Shown here one piece after another: positions 51,948 through 58,447 of a stretch of DNA of 64,000 nucleotides. The stretch covers positions 124,001 through 188,000 of the forward strand of contig JAXDJV010000022.1 in NCBI GenBank assembly GCA_034667465.1, read 5' to 3'. This DNA is from JAOBAU01 sp034667465 (GTDB lineage Bacteria; Acidobacteriota; Thermoanaerobaculia; Gp7-AA8). Made by a program: the position numbers and the translations under genes. The notes under the pieces were generated by a model, which was not told the origin of the DNA, made no database searches, and saw only the letters and a list, made by a program, of their open reading frames with translations. Position 1 is the first letter of the stretch. The number at the start of each line of letters is the position of its first letter.

Positions 51948-52142
51948 TCACGGTTTCGGGACGGACATGTCTCCACCGTCGAAGACGCGTGCGGTAAGGC
52001 GATGAAGCAGTTCGACGATCGGATTCGGTTTCTTCTTCGGCGCGCTCTGGCGCGGGTTGCCGTTGAGACCGGCGAATGATGCGGGAACGGTAAGACACAC
52101 CACGACCACGGACACTGCAAAGACCTTCGAGACATTACGCAT
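51948..52142 (-). CDS. 64-aa secreted peptide ending VPKP
   Basis: 64 aa. A Sec signal peptide (residues 1-24, VFAVSVVVVCLTVPASFAG) leaves a mature peptide of about 40 residues. It is basic near its N-terminus (SAPKKKPNP), has an amphipathic helix (IVELLHRLTARVF) and ends DGGDMSVPKP. AGGAGGG precedes the ATG. It lies tail to tail with the sigma/anti-sigma operon. I do not recognise a family. A signal-peptide or antimicrobial function is possible but unproven. Confidence 0.65.
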   Translation of the reverse strand: MRNVSKVFAVSVVVVCLTVPASFAGLNGNPRQSAPKKKPNPIVELLHRLTARVFDGGDMSVPKP

Positions 52143-52518
52143 AAGCCCTCCTGATCCGGCGCTCGGCCGGCGATGGTGAAAGTTGGGAGGGCGCCCTTCC
52201 TATACGGAGTGACTGAAGTGCGACTTTTGCTACCGGTCATCTGGCGGAATCTTTCCCATCAAAAAAAATCACGCCGATTTCAAAGTTTTTTCACGGAGTT
52301 CTGCCAGCGGGTAGTTTCGCTGACCCTTTGCTTCATTTTTGACCCGGCACAATCGGGGCTTCAGGGTCAAGCGATGAACATAAATCGGGGCGCTTGGAGA
52401 TCACTTCCTTTGTTTTCAATCATTTACGATGTGGCGAAACGATTGCTCATGGAGACGACCCGAAACGCTTCAGCAAACGAAACTAAAAAACAACCAAAAG
52501 ACAGGGGAAGAGAACAAA
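52143..52518. other. non-coding region upstream of the EXORDIUM-like gene
   Basis: 376 bp without a convincing gene, between the divergent 64-aa peptide and the EXORDIUM-like gene. It is more AT-rich than the rest and ends in an A-rich leader. An inverted repeat lies at 52339-52370. No tRNA or other structured RNA was recognised. Confidence 0.55.
52339..52370 (+). promoter_or_regulatory. TTGACCC-N18-GGGTCAA inverted repeat
   Basis: Two perfect 7-bp half sites separated by 18 nt, about 150 bp upstream of the start of the secreted protein. It could be an operator for a dimeric regulator bound at two helical turns; chance occurrence is possible. Confidence 0.3.
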
Positions 52519-53373
52519 ATGAAAAAGTTCCTGATCGTGATGTTTGCCCTCGCCCTCACCGGCGCTGCGTATGCGCAGCAGGTTGAGCTCGCTATCGGTA
52601 ACGGACATGCCCATCCGAGCAACAAAGCGGGCGGCGGCTCGACTGGTGGCAATCTGAGCTATCACACTGGCGGTACGGTCATTCGCAACGCCAACGTCGT
52701 TCTCATCTTCTGGGGTCCGAAGTTCGCCTCGGGCGGCGCGGACAACGGCTACGCCACGCAGATCCAGGCGTTCCGTAATCAGTTCGGAACGACCGGCGAA
52801 TACAACACCGTCACCCAGTACTACGGTGAAGACCCGGTTTCGGGTTACGGCAACATCGCGACCGGCAGCCTCGTCAACCAGGCCGACTGGTTCGATACTT
52901 CAGCGCCTCCGACCAACGTCACCGATTCGATCGTGCAGTCGGAAGTGAAGGCGTACGTCGCCGGACACGGCGTCGACTACAACGCCATCTATGAAGTCTT
53001 CACGCCGAGCACCTCGTACTCGTCGGATGGCTCGTCGACTTCGTGCGGCGGCCCGAACCTCGCCTACTGCGCGTATCACAGCAACTACACCGATGCCTCC
53101 GGCAAGCGCGTCAAGTACTCGATCGAACCGTGGCCGGGTTGCAGCGGCTGCTCCGCCACCGGCTTCACGGTTGCCCAGAATCAGGAGCACTTCGTTTGCC
53201 ACGAAACGCGCGAGGCCGTCACCGACGCCCTCGGCAATGCGTGGTTCGATCGTCGCGGCTCTGAAGCCGACGACAAGTGCGCGTGGAGCCCGGCTCCGTT
53301 CATCGGCACCGGCGGCTTCGGCTACCAGTACGAGTGGTCGAACGCGAACAGCGCCTGCATCAAGACCCGCTGA
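52519..53373 (+). CDS. secreted EXORDIUM-like (phosphate-induced protein 1 family) protein
   Basis: 284 aa. A signal peptide (MKKFLIVMFALALTGAAYAQ) precedes a domain that resembles plant EXORDIUM proteins: NANVVLIFWGPKF early, many Gly/Ser/Thr, two Cys-rich stretches (SCGGPNLAYCAYHSN and WPGCSGCSATG), and CHETREAVTDALGNAWFDRR then EADDKCAW late. The HETRE segment with nearby Asp is like a metal site, so a protease-like activity is possible. In plants the family affects growth; in bacteria the role is unknown. GGGGAAGAG lies before ATG 52519; the frame is open to 52429. A strong intrinsic terminator follows. Confidence 0.75.
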   Translation: MKKFLIVMFALALTGAAYAQQVELAIGNGHAHPSNKAGGGSTGGNLSYHTGGTVIRNANVVLIFWGPKFASGGADNGYATQIQAFRNQFGTTGEYNTVTQYYGEDPVSGYGNIATGSLVNQADWFDTSAPPTNVTDSIVQSEVKAYVAGHGVDYNAIYEVFTPSTSYSSDGSSTSCGGPNLAYCAYHSNYTDASGKRVKYSIEPWPGCSGCSATGFTVAQNQEHFVCHETREAVTDALGNAWFDRRGSEADDKCAWSPAPFIGTGGFGYQYEWSNANSACIKTR

Positions 53374-53400
53374 TCTGATTCACAACGCATGACAAAATGA

Positions 53401-53427
53401 AGGCCCCGGGCAACCGGGGCCTTTTTG
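53401..53427 (+). terminator. intrinsic terminator
   Basis: AGGCCCCGG-GCAA-CCGGGGCCT is a 9-bp perfect GC-rich stem with a tetraloop, followed by five T. This is the clearest Rho-independent terminator in the window and ends the EXORDIUM-like gene. Confidence 0.92.
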
Positions 53428-53431
53428 TTTC

Positions 53432-54097
53432 ATGTCGATCTTCACCCATCCCGAGCTCACGCCGTCCACCTCTCCTTACCAGCCGCCGGCACAACGGCTC
53501 AGCGCCGGCAGAGCCTGGCTGTTGTCGCTGCTGCTGCCGGGAGTGGGACAGGTCTACTGCGGCGCAACGACACGCGGCGGCGCGATGGCGATCGTCGCAA
53601 TCGTCTCGATCGGCGCGGCGTTCGTTTTCCCCCAGGCGTCACAGATCGCGATCCGGCTGATGGTGATGTTCTACACGCTCGCTCCGCTCGACGCGTATCT
53701 CACCGCGGCCGAGCACAACGCCGGCATCGACGTCGAAGCACCGAACAATCCCCGCGTCGCCGCGCTGCTGAATCTCACCACGAACGGTTTCGGCTACCTG
53801 TACGCAGGCTGGCGTCAGGGATTCTGGCCGGTGTTTCTGCTCGGCGGCGCCGCCCGCGTCGCGTCGGCGCAGGTGCCGATCGTGATCGAGCTCTACTGTG
53901 CGGTCATCGCAATCCACGCCTGGCGCATCGCCACGAGCAAACGAGAAGAGACGTATCCGGCGGCAGTGCGGCCGGACATCGAAGAGAGCTCATTCCCGCG
54001 CGGCGTGCCTTACGCCGTGGCCGCGATCCTCATCGGCCATTACTGGCTGCTGGTGATCATCGGACAGATCGCGATGCTCACCGGCACCGCGCACTGA
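53432..54097 (+). CDS. membrane protein with TM2-like repeats
   Basis: 221 aa, about six hydrophobic segments. Two similar pieces are visible: LLSLLLPGVGQVYCGATTRGG (residues about 30-50) and LLNLTTNGFGYLYAGWRQGF (about 112-131). PG-x-GQ-x-Y-x-G-x2-x-x-G is characteristic of TM2-like small membrane proteins. Function unknown. The ATG lies only 5 nt after the terminator T-run. The gene ends exactly where the convergent lipoprotein gene ends (54097/54098). Confidence 0.75.
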   Translation: MSIFTHPELTPSTSPYQPPAQRLSAGRAWLLSLLLPGVGQVYCGATTRGGAMAIVAIVSIGAAFVFPQASQIAIRLMVMFYTLAPLDAYLTAAEHNAGIDVEAPNNPRVAALLNLTTNGFGYLYAGWRQGFWPVFLLGGAARVASAQVPIVIELYCAVIAIHAWRIATSKREETYPAAVRPDIEESSFPRGVPYAVAAILIGHYWLLVIIGQIAMLTGTAH

Positions 54098-54529
54098 TCA
54101 CTTCGGCGTGGAAGGCTTCCACGCATCCCACGACTCGGTGATGTCGAAGTAAACCGTCCGAAACGTGTGGTCGGCCAGTTCGACGGTCAGCACTTTGTAG
54201 TGCCGTCCCTCGGCCTGCGCGATCGCCCACTTGTCGCGGCGGAAGCGGCCGTAGTGATCGAAGATCCAGTTGTTCTGGAAATCGGCCCCTTCGTTCGGCG
54301 CGTCTTTCGGCACCGGCACGGCGGTCGCCGTGGAATCGCCGAGGTGGTCGATGAGATCGGCGGCCTTCGCCGCCACCTCGACCGGCTTCGCTTTCGGATC
54401 GTTCGTCGCCTGCGCCGGCACGGCGATCGGCAGCGCGGTCGGCGCATTCGCAGCAGCAGGTCTGGTCGTCATCGGACGAACGGTACAGGCGGCGGCGACG
54501 GCGAGGAGGGGCAGGAGAAGTCGGCGCAT
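54098..54529 (-). CDS. putative lipoprotein, unknown function
   Basis: 143 aa. The signal peptide ends in a lipobox (LLAVAAAC, Cys15), so the mature protein is probably lipid-anchored after signal peptidase II cleavage. Lnt is encoded nearby. The mature part is Ala/Pro-rich at first and ends with a compact domain (NNWIFDHYGRFRRDKWAIAQ, VYFDITESWDAW). It lies 17 bp downstream of rsgA on the same strand. Family not recognised. Confidence 0.7.
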   Translation of the reverse strand: MRRLLLPLLAVAAACTVRPMTTRPAAANAPTALPIAVPAQATNDPKAKPVEVAAKAADLIDHLGDSTATAVPVPKDAPNEGADFQNNWIFDHYGRFRRDKWAIAQAEGRHYKVLTVELADHTFRTVYFDITESWDAWKPSTPK

Positions 54530-54546
54530 GCTGCAATTCTACTTCT

Positions 54547-55731
54547 CTACTTCGGCTGCGCGATGTCTTCCGCAAGTCGAACGTACGTCGCGTAACGCGC
54601 GGCGCTGATCTCGCCCGACTCCACTCTCCCCTTCACTTCGCAGCCGGGCTCGTGCAGATGCGTGCAGTCGTTGAAGCGGCAATACTCCGACGCATCCGCG
54701 AACTCCGGGAAGTAATCGCGAAGCGAATCGAGATCGAGATCCCACAGTCCGAACTCGCGAATGCCCGGCGTGTCGATCAGATACGTACCGCCGCCGAAGT
54801 CGTAGAGCGATGACGACGTCGTGGTGTGACGTCCGGTACCGCGACGATGCAGCGTGTTCGTCACGAGCTGCAGCTTCTCGTCGACGGCGTTGAGGATCGA
54901 CGACTTGCCGACGCCGCTGTGACCGACGAGCGCCGCCGTCTTCCCTTCGAGCAACTCGCGGAGTTGTTCGATCCCTTCACCGGTGTGCGTGGAGCAGGGC
55001 ACAACAGGAACGCCGAGGTCTTTGTAGACGCTGAGCGGCGCAAGCTCGCGTGCGCGAGCGGCATCACTGAGCAGATCGATCTTGTTCACGCAGATGACCG
55101 GCTGCGCGCCGCCGCGCTGGATGGCGATGAAGTAGCGATCGATGAGTCGCGGCCGCAGCGGCGGCGCCTTGATCGACACGACGTGCACGACGACGTCGAT
55201 GTTCGCGGCGACGAGCCGTTGCAGATGTTTGTTGAGCGGATCGGGACGCGACAGCACCGTCTTGCGCGGAAAGATCGCCACGAGTCGATTGACGTCGCCT
55301 TCCGATTTGATGACGACGCGATCGCCGACCGCGAGCGCGCTCTTCTGACGCACCGCGATCTCCGGCGGAATCAGACAGTCAAGCTCTTCGCCATTGAAAA
55401 AGACGCGGCAGCGACCACTGGCGACGGAGATGACGATCGCTGCATCGGCAGCATCGATTCCGGCGAGCGCGATCGCATCGTCGGCCGCGCCGTCGCGCAA
55501 CTCGGCGGCAAGGTCGCTCGCTGAAGGGACGCGATCCTTCTTCCCCTTCACGTGCTCGTCTTCGACGACCTTTTCCCAGTTCTCCTCGGTGACGTTCTCG
55601 CCGCGCGCGGTGCTTTTCTTCTTCAGCGTGCGGCGCAGTTTCCCGGCTTTTTCGAGGCGCTTTGCCTCTTCACGGTTTCGCTTCAGATGTTTGAGATCGG
55701 CGAGCTGGCGTTTGGACTGGTGTTCATCCAT
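54547..55731 (-). CDS. rsgA: ribosome biogenesis GTPase RsgA
   Basis: 394 aa circularly permuted GTPase that matures the 30S subunit. Motif order is G4 (CVNKIDLL), G5-like, then G1 (GHSGVGKSS) and G3 (LIDTPG), which is diagnostic. The zinc-binding C-terminal part shows YCRFNDCTHLHEPGCEVK. The N-terminal 90 residues before the OB-fold are a long basic extension (KRQLADLKHLKRNREEAKRL), longer than in most homologues (about 300-350 aa). The start could lie later, but no better ATG/GTG was seen. It is divergent from the first response regulator. Confidence 0.93.
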   Translation of the reverse strand: MDEHQSKRQLADLKHLKRNREEAKRLEKAGKLRRTLKKKSTARGENVTEENWEKVVEDEHVKGKKDRVPSASDLAAELRDGAADDAIALAGIDAADAAIVISVASGRCRVFFNGEELDCLIPPEIAVRQKSALAVGDRVVIKSEGDVNRLVAIFPRKTVLSRPDPLNKHLQRLVAANIDVVVHVVSIKAPPLRPRLIDRYFIAIQRGGAQPVICVNKIDLLSDAARARELAPLSVYKDLGVPVVPCSTHTGEGIEQLRELLEGKTAALVGHSGVGKSSILNAVDEKLQLVTNTLHRRGTGRHTTTSSSLYDFGGGTYLIDTPGIREFGLWDLDLDSLRDYFPEFADASEYCRFNDCTHLHEPGCEVKGRVESGEISAARYATYVRLAEDIAQPK

Positions 55732-55770
55732 TTCGAGGTGGGGAGATGTAGAATACGCGCACTTTCAGCA

Positions 55771-56232
55771 ATGTCCAAAATTGACAAACCCTCCGTCCTT
55801 CTGGTCGACGACAACGAGGCTACGTGCGTCCTCGTGCGAGCTCTGCTGCAGCGCGATTTCTCCGTCGAGATTGCGATGGACGGAAGCGAAGCGCTCGAAA
55901 AGTTGAAGACGACGCAATACGCCGCGATCCTGCTCGATCTCCGCATGCCGGTGCTCGACGGCTTCGGCGTCCTCGAACATTTGCGGGAGCACTCGCCTGC
56001 GATGCTTGCCCGCGTCCTCGTGCTGACCGCGGCGCTCTCGCGAGCCGAGCTTGCGCGTGCGAGAGAGTTCCCGACCTGCGGAATCATCGAGAAGCCGTTC
56101 GAGGTCGAGGATCTGCTCGCCGCCGTGCGGCAGTGCGTCGGACCGACCGACGGATCGTCGATCGGCAGCATGTTCTGCTCGACGACGCCGGTGTTCCTCC
56201 TGATCGCCGATCTGCTGCGCCAGCTGCGCTAG
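55771..56232 (+). CDS. single-domain response regulator with conserved C-terminal tail
   Basis: 153 aa, one receiver domain. SVLLVDDNEATCVLV carries the acidic pocket, LLDLRMPVLDGFGVLEHL the phosphorylated Asp, LVLTAA the Thr/Ser switch and EKPFE the conserved Lys. A 25-residue C-terminal tail (SSIGSMFCSTTPVFLLIADL then LRQLR) follows without an output domain. The next gene, on the opposite strand and tail to tail, encodes a close paralogue with a tail of equal length. ATG 55771 is the start; a TAGAAT box lies 16 nt upstream. No histidine kinase is adjacent. Confidence 0.88.
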   Translation: MSKIDKPSVLLVDDNEATCVLVRALLQRDFSVEIAMDGSEALEKLKTTQYAAILLDLRMPVLDGFGVLEHLREHSPAMLARVLVLTAALSRAELARAREFPTCGIIEKPFEVEDLLAAVRQCVGPTDGSSIGSMFCSTTPVFLLIADLLRQLR

Positions 56233-56236
56233 GCGC

Positions 56237-56695
56237 TTACGGCAGCCGGTTCAGCAGCGCGAGAAACGGCCCGCCCGCGATCATCGTGGCGATGGCCATC
56301 GTCTCGAACGACGATCGCTCCCGGATCTCCGCGCAGGCGACGACGACGTTCGCGATCTCTTCGATGTCGAACGGCTTGCGAACGATCCCGTGCACGCGAT
56401 GCGCGCCGACACGATCGATCGCCGAGCGATCCGCGCCGGTGATCACGAGCACGACCGGCGACGGCGCGAGCTCGTCTTTCGAGATCCGATCGAGCACGCC
56501 GAAGCCGTCAAGCACCGGCATGAGCAGATCGAGGAGCATCACCGCGTACTGATTCGTACTGGCCAGCGCGAGCGCCTGCTCGCCGTCCGCCGCTTCATCG
56601 ACATGCAGCCCGCGGCGGCGGAGCGTAGCAGTGAGTAGCGAGCGAAGACCGGCGTCGTCATCGACGACAAGAACACGTTTGGACTGCTCTCCCAT
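56237..56695 (-). CDS. single-domain response regulator, paralogue of the neighbour
   Basis: 152 aa, one receiver domain. VLVVDDDAGLRSLL, LLDLLMPVLDGFGVL, VITGAD and VRKPFD are the pocket, phospho-Asp, switch and Lys. The C-terminal tail (SSFETMAIATMIAGGPFLAL then LNRLP) aligns without gaps with that of the paralogue from a shared Cys. ATG 56695 (MGEQSKRVL) is chosen over an ATG at 56734. A promoter with a perfect TTGACA box lies upstream (56733-56762). The stops of the two genes are 4 bp apart. Confidence 0.86.
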   Translation of the reverse strand: MGEQSKRVLVVDDDAGLRSLLTATLRRRGLHVDEAADGEQALALASTNQYAVMLLDLLMPVLDGFGVLDRISKDELAPSPVVLVITGADRSAIDRVGAHRVHGIVRKPFDIEEIANVVVACAEIRERSSFETMAIATMIAGGPFLALLNRLP

Positions 56696-56732
56696 CTGCT
56701 GAAGCCTCTCCCGAAAAACCGCGTGCAGCGGC

Positions 56733-56762
56733 ATACTCGGATTTGCCGTGCGTTTTTGTCAA
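56733..56762 (-). promoter_or_regulatory. sigma-70-type promoter of the second response regulator
   Basis: On the minus strand TTGACA (56762-56757) is followed by 18 nt and GAGTAT (56738-56733). The -35 box is perfect and the -10 is weak; the gene start is 37 nt downstream. Confidence 0.4.
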
Positions 56763-56775
56763 ACTCAACCGGTTC

Positions 56776-58422
56776 TTATTGAACACCTTCTTTGAACGGC
56801 ACCAGCGGATCGATGTCGACCGGAATGTCCTTCGCTTTTTCGAGCGCGGTGCGCAGCTCGGGCGGCATCTTCTCGTAACGCGCGAACCACGCTTCGGCAC
56901 GCGCGCGATCGCCGGTCGCTTCGATTTCCAGCAGCTCTTTGGTCAGCGATGCCAGCGCGTCCGGCATCTTCGCGTAATCGATGACGTAGTTCCCCGCCGC
57001 GTCGCGGGAGATCGCGCCGCGCTCGACGAGATAGTTGAACTCCATCATCTCCGCGCGGCCGTGCGCCTCTCCCGTTCCGAAACGAACGGTGCGGAAAATG
57101 CCGGCGACGTACGACGCGTAATACTCCTCGAGCCGTTCTTTCGGCAGCGCGCCGTGATCGACGAGCCACTGCAGTCCGAACATGCCAGTGACGTCGGCCT
57201 TCGCTTCTTCCAGTCCCGAGAACGTCGGTCCGATGGCTTCACGAATGTCAACCTGTTGACCACCTTTGCGCGAGAAGGCCGGTCCCAGGCCGTGCGAGAT
57301 CTCGTGCATCATCACCGCGGCGAGATAGCCTTCCGGCGAAGCCTTCGCGGCCTGATCGGGACGCATCAGCAGTTTCGCCACCGGCAGAATCACGTACTCG
57401 ACGCGCGCGTCCATGAAGTTCTTAAAGAAGATCTTCTTCGAGCCGACCTTCTCGTGGATCCGCGGATCGTTCGGCAGGTTGTCGGCCGCGGCCTGATAGC
57501 CGTGACGCAGATCGCCGGAGCGGAACGGCGTGTCCATCACTTCCATCGGCGTTTCATGTCCCTTCTTCGACGGACGATCTTCCGCCGCGAGCGGCAGCGC
57601 ATCCTGAATGTCGGGAACGAATTTCTGGAAGACGGCCAGCTTCGCGCTCTCCGCTTCGTTGCGAATGAGAACCGCCGCGCCGTACGACGTCTTCACGCCG
57701 AGGAGATTGTCGAGGTAGGTTTCGTAAGGAGCCCAGATGAGATCGAACTTCGGATTGCGCAGCTTCACCCAGAGCAGATCGCTCGCGTAGTAGTCGTCGG
57801 TGAGCAGCGCCTTCGCCCGCTCGCGCAGGAACTTCGCGAACGCGGCATCATCGCTCGCAGCCGCCGCGGCGCGAAGGTGATTCGCCGCCGACGTCAGCCA
57901 CGTTTTGTACTTCACGTGATACGGCGTCGTCTTCAGCCTGAGCGGCTTGCGGCTCACCAGCTCGACGACCGTTCGCTCGTCATAGATCGCTTTCTTCTGC
58001 TCGGGATGCGCGGCGACGTACGCTTCGATGTCGGCGCGCGTCAGCTCCTTCGGATAGAGCGCACGGCCGAGGACATCGCCGCCGGTGCCGATGAATGGCT
58101 TGTTCTCATCGACCTGATCGAAGCGGCTGCCGTTGATCCAGAGGTAGTGCGCGACCGCGCGGTCGTGCGGATCGCTGCTGACCCGCAGTTTGTTGTACAG
58201 CGCAATGTCCTCGGGGTTGTTCTGCCGCCAGAAAATGTTCTCGAGATCGCGCGAAGCAGCGACCATCTCAGCGATCACTTTCCGCTCGCGCGGCGAGTAA
58301 TCCTGATACGAGAACGGCATCTCGACTTTCTTGTACCTGGCGAGCCGTTCATCGATGTCGGGGGCAACCTGCAGCGAAGCGGAGAGGGCGGCGGCGAGGA
58401 GGATGCGAAGCGCGGCGTGCAT
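56776..58422 (-). CDS. zinc metallopeptidase of the DPP III (M49-like) family
   Basis: 548 aa with a signal peptide (residues 1-19 or so), so exported. The metal motif is H373-E-I-S-H377 (MMHEISHGLGP) and a second motif EEAKADVTG near 405 gives the Glu ligand. The HEISHG form differs from the HExxGH of classical dipeptidyl peptidase III but occurs in bacterial relatives. It probably releases dipeptides from peptides in the periplasm. The frame is open to 58506, but that overlaps the upstream GGDEF gene. A TACAAT box 9 nt before ATG 58422 supports this start. Confidence 0.78.
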   Translation of the reverse strand: MHAALRILLAAALSASLQVAPDIDERLARYKKVEMPFSYQDYSPRERKVIAEMVAASRDLENIFWRQNNPEDIALYNKLRVSSDPHDRAVAHYLWINGSRFDQVDENKPFIGTGGDVLGRALYPKELTRADIEAYVAAHPEQKKAIYDERTVVELVSRKPLRLKTTPYHVKYKTWLTSAANHLRAAAAASDDAAFAKFLRERAKALLTDDYYASDLLWVKLRNPKFDLIWAPYETYLDNLLGVKTSYGAAVLIRNEAESAKLAVFQKFVPDIQDALPLAAEDRPSKKGHETPMEVMDTPFRSGDLRHGYQAAADNLPNDPRIHEKVGSKKIFFKNFMDARVEYVILPVAKLLMRPDQAAKASPEGYLAAVMMHEISHGLGPAFSRKGGQQVDIREAIGPTFSGLEEAKADVTGMFGLQWLVDHGALPKERLEEYYASYVAGIFRTVRFGTGEAHGRAEMMEFNYLVERGAISRDAAGNYVIDYAKMPDALASLTKELLEIEATGDRARAEAWFARYEKMPPELRTALEKAKDIPVDIDPLVPFKEGVQ

Positions 58423-58437
58423 AGGCCGCGAATTGTA
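58423..58437 (-). promoter_or_regulatory. -10 box of the metallopeptidase gene
   Basis: TACAAT (minus strand, 58437-58432) is followed by 9 nt and the ATG at 58422. It lies just past the stop of the GGDEF gene. Confidence 0.4.
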
Positions 58438-58447
58438 ATGGAGCCGC

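Noticed and set aside
52173..52518. Frame through the region upstream of the EXORDIUM-like gene
   Set aside because: Composition is not protein-like and there is no start with a ribosome site; the real gene begins at 52519 in another frame.
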